A stretch of DNA of 64,000 nt from CAXNKH01 sp049296795 (GTDB lineage Bacteria; Pseudomonadota; Gammaproteobacteria; Burkholderiales; Burkholderiaceae_C), in contig JBAQTC010000054.1 in NCBI GenBank assembly GCA_049296795.1, positions 1 through 64,000 on the forward strand, written 5' to 3'. Position numbers and translations under genes: made by a program. Under the pieces are notes generated by a model. That model ran no database searches. It saw nothing but the letters and a program-made list of their open reading frames with translations, and had not been told where the DNA came from. Positions 17,001-25,610 of this stretch are shown one piece after another. The stretch's first letter is position 1. Each line of letters opens with the position of its first letter.

Positions 17001-18413
17001 TCAACGGATCAGGAATCGCAGAACGCGGTCCATCAACGCGCCGTAAGGCGGGGCCAACAGGCCCAGACCCGACCAACGCGTTTGATGGAAAACTGGACGC
17101 AGTTTGGAAAAGGTTTGGAATCCTTCTAGCCCGTGGTAGTGGCCCATGCCCGACTCACCGACGCCGCCGAATGGCAAATCGTGTTGCCCTACGTGGAACA
17201 GGGCATCGTTGATCGTCACACCGCCCGACATAACACGCTCGACCAACAAGTTCAGGCTCTGCCGGTCATGGCTGAACGGATAAAGGGCTAACGGCCGGGG
17301 CCCGGCATTGATGGCTTCAATAACCTCGGGCAATTGGTCATAGGCAATGATGGGCAGGATGGGGCCGAAGATTTCGCGCTGCATCAAATCGCAGTCCATA
17401 GGTGCATTCAGGACGATGTGCGGTGCGATCTTGCGGCTGATGGGGTCGAAGCTCGGACCCGGCAGCAAAGGAATCACTTCGGCGCCCGCCGCGCGCGCCT
17501 GCTCCAAGGCCTGCAACAGGCGCGTAAAAGCGGGCTCATCGATGATGGAAGTGTAATCCGGTGAGGCCAGATGCGGATAACGCCGTGGAACGATACGCCG
17601 CGCGTGTTCTACAAACTCCCTGACATTTTGCCGTTGCAGCCAAACATGATCGACCGTGGTGCAGATCTGACCAGCATTCAAGTATTTGACGTACAAAATC
17701 CGCTCGGCTGCGCGCTCCAAGGGATAGTCCGCACAGACCACGGCGGGCGACTTGCCGCCCAACTCCAGGGTGACCGGGCACAGGTTGGCTGCTGCCGCGG
17801 CCATCACAGCACGACCGGTCTGGCCTGAGCCCGTGAACAGCAGGTGGTCCAAAGGGAGTTTTGAAAACACGATGCCGACGCCACCAGTCTCATCAAAAAA
17901 CTGCAGCTTGGTGGGCGGGAAGTAAGCAGGCATGCGCTCGATCAACAGCCGTGCCAGATGGCGCGAGTTTTCGCTCAGTTTGACCAGTGCCCGGTTGCCC
18001 GCAGCAAATATGGCAGTCAGGGGTACAAAGCTCAGGTTGACTGGGAAATTCCAAGGAACGATCACACCGACCACGCCTAAAGGTTGCGGCACGACCCGGT
18101 TGCTGGCCAGGCCAAAGGTCAGGCGATCGACGCGACGCCGGCGCGGCTTTATCCAACTAGGCAAATGACGCAGCGCATCGTTGATGCCATCGACTGCCGG
18201 GAAAATCTCGGCCAACAGCGTCTCATGGCGTGATCGGTGGCCATAATCGGCGCTGATGGCGTTGCACAATGCGACTTGGTTTTCCAGCAGAAATCGGCGC
18301 AAGGTCAGCAAATCGGCCCGTCGCTCTTGCAGACTGGGAACCGGGTGGTCCAGGTAGGCATGGCGTTGCAGCGCCAGCGCATCGGCTAGCAAGGTGGGGG
18401 TCGGCTGGTTCAT
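17001..18413 (-). CDS. Aldehyde dehydrogenase, CalB/fatty-aldehyde type
   Basis: A 470-residue NAD(P)-dependent aldehyde dehydrogenase. It has PWNFPVNLSF (120-129), the catalytic Glu217 in TLELGGKSPA, nucleophile Cys251 in NAGQICTT, and PFGGVGESGMG near the C-terminus. Length and the LPSWIKPRRR and VVPQPLG segments match the coniferyl-aldehyde dehydrogenase (CalB) clade, which lies close to the ALDH3 fatty-aldehyde enzymes. It ends with a hydrophobic/basic stretch. It is the last of three overlapping genes after an AGMO-like monooxygenase. Because AGMO releases fatty aldehydes, oxidation of such an aldehyde to the acid is the favoured role. Aromatic aldehyde oxidation is the alternative. Confidence 0.8.
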   Translation of the reverse strand: MNQPTPTLLADALALQRHAYLDHPVPSLQERRADLLTLRRFLLENQVALCNAISADYGHRSRHETLLAEIFPAVDGINDALRHLPSWIKPRRRRVDRLTFGLASNRVVPQPLGVVGVIVPWNFPVNLSFVPLTAIFAAGNRALVKLSENSRHLARLLIERMPAYFPPTKLQFFDETGGVGIVFSKLPLDHLLFTGSGQTGRAVMAAAAANLCPVTLELGGKSPAVVCADYPLERAAERILYVKYLNAGQICTTVDHVWLQRQNVREFVEHARRIVPRRYPHLASPDYTSIIDEPAFTRLLQALEQARAAGAEVIPLLPGPSFDPISRKIAPHIVLNAPMDCDLMQREIFGPILPIIAYDQLPEVIEAINAGPRPLALYPFSHDRQSLNLLVERVMSGGVTINDALFHVGQHDLPFGGVGESGMGHYHGLEGFQTFSKLRPVFHQTRWSGLGLLAPPYGALMDRVLRFLIR

Positions 18414-19009
18414 TCTGCCGCCGCACTACTGCGTTCGGTACTGGCCTCGTGCAGCACCAGGTTGCTTAGCCAGCGTGAGTACAGCCACAGGCCCAGGGCC
18501 AAACCAAGATGCAACAGGTCAGCGGCTGACAAGGAACCGAACGCGCGCTTGCTGGCAAAACCCAGTAATGCCACCAGCATGCTGGCGCCAGCAGCAACAC
18601 CCCACCAATGCCTGCGCGCCAGGCTCCAGCCCAGCATCACCACCACGGCTGTCAGAGCGCTGACAGCGGGCCACAACTTGACTTCGGCCAGCACGGTCAG
18701 TAAGAGGCACAACACTGCAGCGGCGACGCCAAAGCACCAGGCGTAGCGGGCCTGCCGGGCGACGCCGGCATTAGACCAAACCATGGCCACGCCTAACAAG
18801 GGCAAACCGACCCCGGCGCTCAACATCGACATCGACTGGTGTAGCTCTGGCAGCACCAACAGGCCAGAAAAGCGCAGCGTGCCCAGGGCAGCAGCAGCAG
18901 CCAACAAGGCGGCTCCCAAGCGCACAGCCGGCATCTCACGTCCTGCACCCCAGGCCACCCATAACGCGACCAGGGCCAACACAGCGTCAAACAGGGCTTG
19001 CTGGTTCAT
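18410..19009 (-). CDS. Unknown polytopic membrane protein in AGMO-like operon
   Basis: A 199-residue, very hydrophobic protein with about six to seven predicted membrane helices and an Ala/Leu-rich composition. I do not recognise a family. A YhhN-type lysoplasmalogenase was considered because of the ether-lipid context, but its conserved Gly-Asp motif is not visible. Both ends overlap neighbours by four bases: its ATG overlaps the stop of the AGMO-like gene and its stop overlaps the start of the aldehyde dehydrogenase gene. This shows tight translational coupling and argues for a shared process. It could be a membrane partner, lipid-handling protein or anchor. Function unknown. Confidence 0.72.
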   Translation of the reverse strand: MNQQALFDAVLALVALWVAWGAGREMPAVRLGAALLAAAAALGTLRFSGLLVLPELHQSMSMLSAGVGLPLLGVAMVWSNAGVARQARYAWCFGVAAAVLCLLLTVLAEVKLWPAVSALTAVVVMLGWSLARRHWWGVAAGASMLVALLGFASKRAFGSLSAADLLHLGLALGLWLYSRWLSNLVLHEASTERSSAAAE

Positions 19010-20271
19010 GCGTGTACCCGTGCTGTTGCGACGGCCGAGTCAGGCTGTTCCGTTTCGGTTAGGCCACGTTGCTCGGCTCTCACCTTCAGCAGCATGAACA
19101 GCGAAACAAGCAAACCAAGAATTGCCAGGGCGCGTGCTGCACCAGAAATTGGCGTAAACCAGTAGTTGGCTGTGAGCGCTCCAAACACCAAAACAGCACG
19201 CAAGGCTTCCAACGGTATGCCCCAACGCCCCAGCGAGATCACGCTGCACAAACATAGTGCGGCGCTTACATTGACCAGCCCGTAGGCCAGCCGCCATGCC
19301 AAGCTTAGATCGGCTGCCACGCTCATCCAGTGCAAAGCCATCCCATACACAATGGCGCAGGCCAGTACGCCGTAAGCCCGCTGCCATGGCCCGCTAGGCG
19401 TATCGAACTTGAGCCGGTCCTGCGGATTGAATTCGGGATGGGCTAGCTGGCCTTGGGGGGTCCAACCCGGCGGTGCAAAAACGCTTGTTATCTTGGCGCG
19501 CCAGCCTGGCAACCTAATGATTTCGGCGCCTATGTGCAGGTAATGCTTGACATTAGCCCAGACCGGATTCCAGCTGTTGATCGGCACCAACGTGCCATAG
19601 ACCACGGGTTCGTCGTCGCGCTCTTCCGTGTAAGTTCCGAATAAGCGGTCCCAAATGATCAAGGTTCCGCCATAGTTGCGATCCAGGCAGTATGCGTTTT
19701 TACCGTGGTGGCATCGATGGTTGGACGGGGTAGAGAAAACCCCCTCTATCCAACCCAACCTGCCAACCAATTGAGTGTGGACCCAAAATTGATAGACCGC
19801 ACTGGCCAGCGCCGTGATGACGAAAACTTGGAGTGGAATCCCAAGCAAAGCCATTGGCAGGTAAAACACCCAGTAGAACATCTGGTTGGTTGATGACTGG
19901 CGCATGGCAGTCGACAGGTTGAACTCCTCGCTGCTATGGTGCACGACATGGGCACCCCATAACAGGCTGACCTCGTGGCCAGCACGGTGCGCCCAGTAAT
20001 AGCCAAAGTCGTACAGAAAAAAAGCCAGGACCCAGACCGTAGGACTTTTCACATCCCAGCTAAAAGCGCCAAGTTTCTGCACCACCACCGCATAGACAAC
20101 AACAGTCAGCAGCTTCACTGTCGAGCGCACGACTTCACTCATGATGCCGATGTTCATGCTGGTGACAGCGTCGTTCAACCGGTAAATGTCGCGCCGCAAC
20201 CAGCGTGCCGCCAACACTTCGAGCAGGATCAAACCGACAAAAAAAGGAACTGCATAGACCAGCGCATTCAT
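19006..20271 (-). CDS. Alkylglycerol monooxygenase (AGMO)-like membrane di-iron enzyme
   Basis: A 421-residue member of the fatty acid hydroxylase/sterol desaturase superfamily. The histidine boxes are HRAGH (95-99), HVVHH (108-112), an extra His165, and HRCHH (185-189), between several membrane helices. The stretch from YYWAHRAGHEV through HHSSEEFNLSTAMRQ, then NYGGTLIIWDRLFGT, VVYG..PIN and a hydrophobic C-terminal domain follows the layout I recall for animal AGMO (TMEM195), about 445 residues, and is longer than plain sterol desaturases. AGMO cleaves O-alkylglycerols using tetrahydrobiopterin and O2, yielding glycerol and a fatty aldehyde. The overlapping aldehyde dehydrogenase gene fits that product. 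The upstream gap holds a GntR-type palindrome. AGMO-like architecture is well supported, substrate and cofactor are inferred. Confidence 0.76.
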   Translation of the reverse strand: MNALVYAVPFFVGLILLEVLAARWLRRDIYRLNDAVTSMNIGIMSEVVRSTVKLLTVVVYAVVVQKLGAFSWDVKSPTVWVLAFFLYDFGYYWAHRAGHEVSLLWGAHVVHHSSEEFNLSTAMRQSSTNQMFYWVFYLPMALLGIPLQVFVITALASAVYQFWVHTQLVGRLGWIEGVFSTPSNHRCHHGKNAYCLDRNYGGTLIIWDRLFGTYTEERDDEPVVYGTLVPINSWNPVWANVKHYLHIGAEIIRLPGWRAKITSVFAPPGWTPQGQLAHPEFNPQDRLKFDTPSGPWQRAYGVLACAIVYGMALHWMSVAADLSLAWRLAYGLVNVSAALCLCSVISLGRWGIPLEALRAVLVFGALTANYWFTPISGAARALAILGLLVSLFMLLKVRAEQRGLTETEQPDSAVATARVHA

Positions 20272-20311
20272 GATGAATTCTCTCCGCTTTAGTCAAGGGG
20301 GCTGAACTAAG

Positions 20312-20327
20312 GTACTATATATAGAAC
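20312..20327. promoter_or_regulatory. GntR-type operator candidate
   Basis: GTACTATATATAGAAC is a near-perfect 16-base palindrome (one mismatched pair). It lies 20 bases before the GntR gene start and 40 bases before the divergent AGMO-like gene. HutC-subfamily GntR proteins bind AT-rich palindromes with outer GT...AC, and autoregulation through the divergent gap is common. The preceding bases read AAGGTACTATAT, resembling the half-site at 25613. Confidence 0.6.
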
Positions 20328-20347
20328 TATTCTAGCAAAAAAGTCTA

Positions 20348-21085
20348 ATGCAAGTCACTGCCCATCCGCTATTTGCCGACAGCCCGGTTCCGCTCTACGC
20401 CCAACTGGCTGACTTGTTGCGCCAGCGGGTGTTGCGTGGCAGTTGGGTGGCGGACAGCAAAGTACCCTCGCTCCAAGCTCTGGTCGCAGAATTCCAGGTG
20501 GCACGGGTTACGGTGCGCCAAGCCATAGAAATCCTGACGCGTGAAGGCCTGCTGCTACCCCAGCGCGGTCGCGGCACCTTTGTAACCGACTTGGTGCAGC
20601 AGGAGCGATCGCTGACCCTGGAAACCTCGCTCAAAGGTTTGGCCGACGCGTACCGCAACGACAAACCACAACTGACTTTGATCGAAGAAGCCGGGGTACA
20701 ACCCCGATTAACACCGGCTGACGGCCGGGCAGCACCGGCTTACCATTTTCTGCGTCGGGTTCATTCTCGCTCTGAAAACCCTTATTGCGTCGCTTCCATT
20801 TATATCGATCAACGGACATTCCGCTTGGCACCCAAGAGGTTTCGCAAGGAAACTGTCATCCCGGTGCTACTCGATCTGTCGGAAGTCCAAATTGCCTCGG
20901 CCCACCAAACTCTACGGATTTCAACCGCCGACGTCGAAATAGCCCGCTTGCTTGGCGTCGCTGCAGGATCACCGGTGGCCGAAGTACGCCGGGTTTGTTT
21001 GGCGCCAGACGGCACAGTGCTGTACCTGGGCTTGATTACCTACCGCGGCGATTTCATCCGCTTTGACATGGCGCTCACGCTTTGA
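20348..21085 (+). CDS. GntR family transcriptional regulator (HutC/UTRA type)
   Basis: A 245-residue regulator. An N-terminal winged helix-turn-helix (about 15-82) contains VPSLQALVAEFQVARVTVRQAIEILTREG and ends at QRGRGTFV. The UTRA effector domain follows (about 100-240), with YLGLITYRGDFIRFD near the end. It likely senses a small carboxylic or lipid-derived ligand. It is divergent from the AGMO-like operon and precedes the binding protein and sulfatase genes on its own strand, so it may control either or both. A palindromic operator candidate sits in its promoter. Confidence 0.86.
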   Translation: MQVTAHPLFADSPVPLYAQLADLLRQRVLRGSWVADSKVPSLQALVAEFQVARVTVRQAIEILTREGLLLPQRGRGTFVTDLVQQERSLTLETSLKGLADAYRNDKPQLTLIEEAGVQPRLTPADGRAAPAYHFLRRVHSRSENPYCVASIYIDQRTFRLAPKRFRKETVIPVLLDLSEVQIASAHQTLRISTADVEIARLLGVAAGSPVAEVRRVCLAPDGTVLYLGLITYRGDFIRFDMALTL

Positions 21086-21116
21086 GCGCACTGCATGACC
21101 ACAGAAAACCAGAATC

Positions 21117-22115
21117 ATGATCAATACTAAAAGATTACGCCCCAGTTTCGCACTCAGCATGCTTAAGCTAATGACCTTCGTGCTGGTCTCGCTGGCCTCG
21201 CTGGCCAGCGCACAAAGCTATCCAACCAAACCGATTCGCTTGGTCGTTCCCTGGCCGGCTGGAGGCTTGGTCGATGTTGCTGCCAGGCAATTTGCGAAAC
21301 ATTTGCAACCAGCGCTAGGCCAACCGGTGGTGGTTGATAACAAGCCCGGCGCCGCCGGCAGTCTAGGCGCTGACCAGGTCAGCAAAGCCAGCGCTGACGG
21401 CCACACCTTATTGTTCTCCACCAGCGCCTTGAACATGAACGCTGCGCTGCGTCCCAAGCTACCTTTTGACGCCACCCAGGATCTCGAGCGGGTCGCCTTG
21501 CTGGCCTACGCTCCCTCGGTGCTGGTGGTCAGCACCGACAGCCCGATCAAGTCGGTTCAGCAGTTGATTGAATCCTCTCGCAAACAACCCGGTCGCTTGA
21601 GCTATGGCTCGGCCGGGGTTGGTTCGCCCGCCCATCTCACCGGCGAACTATTCAAATCAAAACACCAGCTGTTCGTCGTCCACATCCCCTACAGCGGCGG
21701 GCCAGGGGCCATGACCGACCAACTAGCAGGACGGATTGACTACCATTTTCCCAACCTCACTGTTGCCTTGCCGCATCTGCGTTCGGGAAAACTGCGCGCG
21801 CTGGCGGTCACCAGTTCCCAAAGGGTGCCCAGCCTGCCGGAAGTTCCCACCATGAGTGAAACAGCTAACGAACGGTTTGAAGCTGATCAATGGCTTGGAT
21901 TGCTCGCGCCCAAGGCAACACCGACTGCGGTAATCGATCTGTTGGTAGCGACCAGCAACAAAATTTTGTCACTTGAGGATTTCAACCAGGCTTTGAGCAG
22001 CGCCGGAATTAGCAGTGCCAAACCAGGTAGGGCCGAAAGTTTTGAAACTTTCTTCGTGCGTGATCTGGCGCAATGGAAAAGCCTGGTCAAGTCCGCCAAT
22101 ATCGTTGCCGAATGA
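21117..22115 (+). CDS. Bug-family (TctC) periplasmic binding protein, orphan
   Basis: A 332-residue Bug protein. It has a signal peptide ending LASAQ, then the family opening YPTKPIRLVVPWPAGG, followed by VVVDNKPGAAGSLGADQVSKASADGHTLL, GSAGVGSPAHL and YSGGPGAMTDQLAGRIDY. Such proteins bind carboxylates and work with TctAB permeases. No tctA or tctB is present here, so it is one of the many orphan Bug proteins of Burkholderiales and may act as a sensor or borrow a distant permease. An internal ATG at 21162 is an alternative start. It lies 31 bases after the GntR gene and 22 before the sulfatase gene. Confidence 0.88.
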   Translation: MINTKRLRPSFALSMLKLMTFVLVSLASLASAQSYPTKPIRLVVPWPAGGLVDVAARQFAKHLQPALGQPVVVDNKPGAAGSLGADQVSKASADGHTLLFSTSALNMNAALRPKLPFDATQDLERVALLAYAPSVLVVSTDSPIKSVQQLIESSRKQPGRLSYGSAGVGSPAHLTGELFKSKHQLFVVHIPYSGGPGAMTDQLAGRIDYHFPNLTVALPHLRSGKLRALAVTSSQRVPSLPEVPTMSETANERFEADQWLGLLAPKATPTAVIDLLVATSNKILSLEDFNQALSSAGISSAKPGRAESFETFFVRDLAQWKSLVKSANIVAE

Positions 22116-22137
22116 ACTCGTAACAGAACCGTTTGCA

Positions 22138-23715
22138 ATGAAAACAAAGCAACCCAATATCTTGCTGTTGATGGCCGACCAGTTGGCCGTCTCCAGCCTG
22201 CCGTTCCATGGCCACCCCTTGGTGCAAGCACCCCACCTGAGTCGGCTGGCAAAACAAGGTGTGGTGTTTGACAGCGCTTATTGCAACTTCCCCATTTGTG
22301 CACCATCGCGCTTCTCTATGTTGTCGGGCCGCTTGCCGCATTCGATTGCGGCTTACGACAATGCCTCGGAATTTCCAGCTTCGATTCCGACTATGGCGCA
22401 TTACTTGCGCCATTCGGGTTATCAAACGATTCTGTGCGGCAAAATGCATTTCATCGGCCCAGACCAGTTGCACGGTTTTGAAGAACGCTTGTGCACCGAC
22501 ATTTACCCGGCCGATTTCGCCTGGACGCCCGATTGGCTGCAAGGACCGGCACACCGCCCCACGGGTGTGAGTATGCGCCCGGTGCTGGAGGCCGGTCCCT
22601 GTGTGCGCAGCATGCAAATTGACTACGACGACGAGGTCGAGTACAAGGGCGCGCAGCGTTTGTACGACCTGGCACGCTCGGGCCAAGAGCAGCCATTTTT
22701 CCTCACCGTCTCCTATACCCATCCGCACCCACCTTTTGTCGCGCCGCAACGGCACTGGGATCTGTACCAGGACAAAGACATTGACCCGCCGCGGATTGCG
22801 CCGATTCCCTATGAAGCGCTGGACCCCCACAGCCAGTGGTTGTATGTGGCACACGCGCAGGATCTCTACAGCGTGTCGCCGCAACAGGTGCTGCGGGCCC
22901 GTCATGCCTACTACGGCATGGTCAGTTATGTCGATGAAAAAATAGGACGAATCTTGGACGTGCTGCAAGAAACCGGTTTGGACGACAACACCATCGTGGT
23001 GTTCTGCGGCGACCACGGCGAAATGCTGGGCGAACGTGGCATGTGGTTCAAGCAGTGTTTTTTTGAGTCCTCGGTACGGGTTCCGTTGATCGTTTCCATG
23101 CCCCAACGCTTTGCCCCAGCACGGGTGGCGGCGCACGTCTCCTTGGTCGATTTACTGCCCACGTTCATGGCGTTTGCGGGCAATGACCAGCCACCGGTGG
23201 GACCCTTGCACGGCAACAGCCTGTTGCCCTTGCTGACCGGTGCCGAGCAGGGACTGGATCGTTGCGTGGTCTCGGAATACAGCTCAGAAGGTGTTTGTGC
23301 GGCTTCTCGCATGGTACGCCTTGGCCCCTGGAAATATATATATACCCACGGCCTGGCGCCGCTGCTTTTCAACCTGGAGTTGGATCCAGACGAACTCATC
23401 AACCTGGCTGGTCAAGCGCAGCACGCACAGACCGAACAAAGTTTGCACGTCCGTCTGCTGCAAGGCTGGGATCCGGCCGAAATGCAGGCCCGCATACTGG
23501 CCAGCCAGCGCGAGCGTTTGTTTCTGGCAGCAGTCGCACAGCAATCAGCGCAATCACCGAACTGGGCTTACCAGCCCTTTGTTGATGAGCGTCAGCGTTT
23601 TATCCGGGGTTCTGGCACGGCTGGCCCAACCAGCGTCAAGGCGCGGGCCCGTTTTCCTTTTGTAGAGCCCGTTCAGCCCGACCAAGCAGCAGCAGGGGCG
23701 GAGCCGCGCAAATGA
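22138..23715 (+). CDS. betC: Choline-sulfatase-like arylsulfatase family hydrolase
   Basis: A 525-residue type I sulfatase. It has an N-terminal metal-binding NILLLMADQ with Asp14 and the formylglycine motif CAPSR with Cys54 at 54-58. GKMHFIGPDQLHGFEERL near 102-119 and TDIYPADFAWTPDW are strongly reminiscent of choline-sulfatase BetC. Metal ligands Asp293 and His294 lie in CGDHGEMLGERG. The end, with RFIRGSG and KARARFPFVE, matches the extra C-terminal domain of choline-sulfatases. It would hydrolyse choline-O-sulfate to choline and sulfate in the cytoplasm. betB and betI are absent nearby, and the GMC oxidoreductase on the other strand is only a possible BetA counterpart. A related sulfate ester is the alternative. 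Confidence 0.78.
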   Translation: MKTKQPNILLLMADQLAVSSLPFHGHPLVQAPHLSRLAKQGVVFDSAYCNFPICAPSRFSMLSGRLPHSIAAYDNASEFPASIPTMAHYLRHSGYQTILCGKMHFIGPDQLHGFEERLCTDIYPADFAWTPDWLQGPAHRPTGVSMRPVLEAGPCVRSMQIDYDDEVEYKGAQRLYDLARSGQEQPFFLTVSYTHPHPPFVAPQRHWDLYQDKDIDPPRIAPIPYEALDPHSQWLYVAHAQDLYSVSPQQVLRARHAYYGMVSYVDEKIGRILDVLQETGLDDNTIVVFCGDHGEMLGERGMWFKQCFFESSVRVPLIVSMPQRFAPARVAAHVSLVDLLPTFMAFAGNDQPPVGPLHGNSLLPLLTGAEQGLDRCVVSEYSSEGVCAASRMVRLGPWKYIYTHGLAPLLFNLELDPDELINLAGQAQHAQTEQSLHVRLLQGWDPAEMQARILASQRERLFLAAVAQQSAQSPNWAYQPFVDERQRFIRGSGTAGPTSVKARARFPFVEPVQPDQAAAGAEPRK

Positions 23716-23835
23716 AATCCGATCGAATTTTGTTTGGGCTGGTACCGGCGACTGCGCAGTTTTGTTATCCAGAATGCACTCAAAGCTGACCAGTACTTCG
23801 ATCCCAAGCTGTTCTTGGACACCGTCAAAGCCTGA
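23716..23835 (+). pseudogene. Possible 3' remnant of a lost gene
   Basis: In the sulfatase frame, immediately after its TGA, a 39-residue open stretch ends VIQNALKADQYFDPKLFLDTVKA and a stop. It has no start codon or ribosome site. The composition looks protein-like (a helical, charged C-terminal tail), but I cannot assign a family. It may be the end of a deleted gene joined to the sulfatase, or a read-through extension. The remaining bases to 23904 show nothing I can identify. Confidence 0.3.
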
Positions 23836-23904
23836 AACCTGGTGTCCAGCCCGCCCGCCTGGAACTGACGAGCCACGCCAACTGGCTCGCCTCCCAAGCC
23901 CGCG

Positions 23905-25542
23905 TCAGCTTCGAACACGGTTGGAGGCGGCGTCCTCCAACACCATGGCCGCACCTTTTTCGCCAATCATGATGGCAGCGGCATTGGTGTTGGTTGAAAC
24001 CATGGTCGGCATCACCGACGCATCGATCACGCGCAGTCCCTCGACTCCGCGCACCCGCAGCCGCTGATCGACCACAGCGTTGCTGTCGGCACCCATCCGG
24101 CAGGTCCCGACCGGGTGATAAACCGTGCCGCCCTTGGCCCGGGCAAAGGCTTCCAATGCCTGCGTGCTGGTGATGCTGGTGCCTGGGAAATGTTCTTCAC
24201 CCGTGACCAGATCCCGAAAGGCGGGCTGGGCATAAATCTCACGCAACTGACGCAAACCAGCAACCAGCACCCGCGCATCCTGCGGCTCTTGCAAGTAATT
24301 GGCCACGATGCGCGGCAGCGCCAGTGGATCGCTGGAGCACAGCTGCACGCTACCGCGCGACAGCGGCCGGCATTGGCTGGCCGATGCCGAAAATCCAGAA
24401 AATCGATGCAGCGGATCACCAGGTTTATCCACCGATAAAGGCATCACATTAAACAGCACATCGGCGCGCCCCCCCTGGGCGTATTCGGTGCAGGCCAGCC
24501 CACCGACCTGACCTGCGCCCACGGTCAAAGGACCGCGTTGTTGAAACAGCCACTGGGCACCCATTTGGGCTAAGCGCAGGGGGTTTCGAATATCGTCGTT
24601 TAGTGAGCGGCGCTGGCGCAGCTTAACAATGACCCGAGCTTGGTAATGATCTTGCAGGTTCTGGCCAACTTCAGGTGCATTCACGGTCACAGCAATTCCA
24701 TGCTGGCGAAGCAACTGTTGCGGACCAATGCCAGAGTGCTGAAGGAGCAGCGGCGACTGCAAGGCGCCCGCAGCCAAAATTACCTCGCTGTCCGCTTGCG
24801 CCGCTCTCATTGCGCCGCCTTGCAGCCATTGCACACCAACCGCCCGACCCTCGGCTTGGAGTACTCGACTAACCTGCGTCCCCGTGAGCACGGTTAAATT
24901 GCTACGGCTGCGGGCCGGCGTGAGAAAAGCTGTTGCTGCGTCACAGCGCCAATGGCCGCGCAGAGTCAGCTGGTAACGTCCCATGCCATCACTCTGGGTG
25001 CCGTTGAAATCCGGAGTACTAGGATGGCCAGCTTGACTCGCCGCTTCTAGCCAAGCTTGGCAGTACGGGTGGTCGTTGCGCAGATCGGAGACGCCCAGTT
25101 CACCAGTTTCTCCATGGAATTCACTGGCACCGCCTTCATAACGCTCGGAACGTTTGAAATAAGGCAATACTTCCGCGTAGCTCCAGCCGGAGCAGCCTAA
25201 GCCAGCCCAATTGTCATAATCGGCGTGCTGGCCGCGAATATAAAGCAGCCCATTGATCGCACTGGAGCCGCCCAGCACCTTGCCACGCGGCCAAACCATG
25301 GGGCGATGGGCAGTCTCGGCTTGCGGCTCGACCGGAAATTGCCAGGAAAACCGCTGGTCATTGATGGTGCGAAAGTAGCCCACAGGCAGGCGCAGCCAAA
25401 ATCCCTGTGACGGCCCGCCGGCCTCAAGCAACAAAACACGGCAGCTCGGGTCAGCGCTCAAGCGGTTGGCCAGCACACAACCCGCCGATCCCGCCCCCAC
25501 GATGATGTAGTCAAAACCCTGGGCCATGTTCGAGTTTTTCAT
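23905..25542 (-). CDS. GMC-family FAD oxidoreductase (choline dehydrogenase-like)
   Basis: A GMC flavoprotein of about 545 residues. The N-terminal dinucleotide-binding motif is VGAGSAGCVLANRLS, and the GMC signature region is GKVLGGSSAINGLLYIRG. The C-terminal catalytic segment has HPVGTCRMG followed by GLRVIDASVMPTMVSTNTNA, containing the conserved His and Asn. It oxidises a primary alcohol. Choline or polyethylene glycol-type substrates are typical. Starts at 25542 or 25527 are both possible, neither with a strong ribosome site. It diverges from an enolase-superfamily gene over a palindrome. The choline-sulfatase nearby makes a BetA-like role attractive but unproven, because BetB is missing. 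Confidence 0.82.
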   Translation of the reverse strand: MKNSNMAQGFDYIIVGAGSAGCVLANRLSADPSCRVLLLEAGGPSQGFWLRLPVGYFRTINDQRFSWQFPVEPQAETAHRPMVWPRGKVLGGSSAINGLLYIRGQHADYDNWAGLGCSGWSYAEVLPYFKRSERYEGGASEFHGETGELGVSDLRNDHPYCQAWLEAASQAGHPSTPDFNGTQSDGMGRYQLTLRGHWRCDAATAFLTPARSRSNLTVLTGTQVSRVLQAEGRAVGVQWLQGGAMRAAQADSEVILAAGALQSPLLLQHSGIGPQQLLRQHGIAVTVNAPEVGQNLQDHYQARVIVKLRQRRSLNDDIRNPLRLAQMGAQWLFQQRGPLTVGAGQVGGLACTEYAQGGRADVLFNVMPLSVDKPGDPLHRFSGFSASASQCRPLSRGSVQLCSSDPLALPRIVANYLQEPQDARVLVAGLRQLREIYAQPAFRDLVTGEEHFPGTSITSTQALEAFARAKGGTVYHPVGTCRMGADSNAVVDQRLRVRGVEGLRVIDASVMPTMVSTNTNAAAIMIGEKGAAMVLEDAASNRVRS

Positions 25543-25610
25543 ATAGTTTGGGGCAAGCCGAGCTGGCACCAAGGACCTGGTTGCGGGCAACAAAACAGTG
25601 ATTTGTCAGA

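Noticed and set aside
18410..19009. YhhN-type lysoplasmalogenase
   Set aside because: Attractive for an ether-lipid operon, but the conserved Gly-Asp membrane motif of that family is not visible.
23331..23350. ATATATATATA tract resembling an AT-rich operator
   Set aside because: It lies inside the sulfatase coding region and encodes the KYIYTHG segment expected for that family.
22138..25542. A complete bet (choline to betaine) operon
   Set aside because: betB and betI are absent, the GMC gene is on the opposite strand, and a Bug protein and an enolase-superfamily gene intervene.
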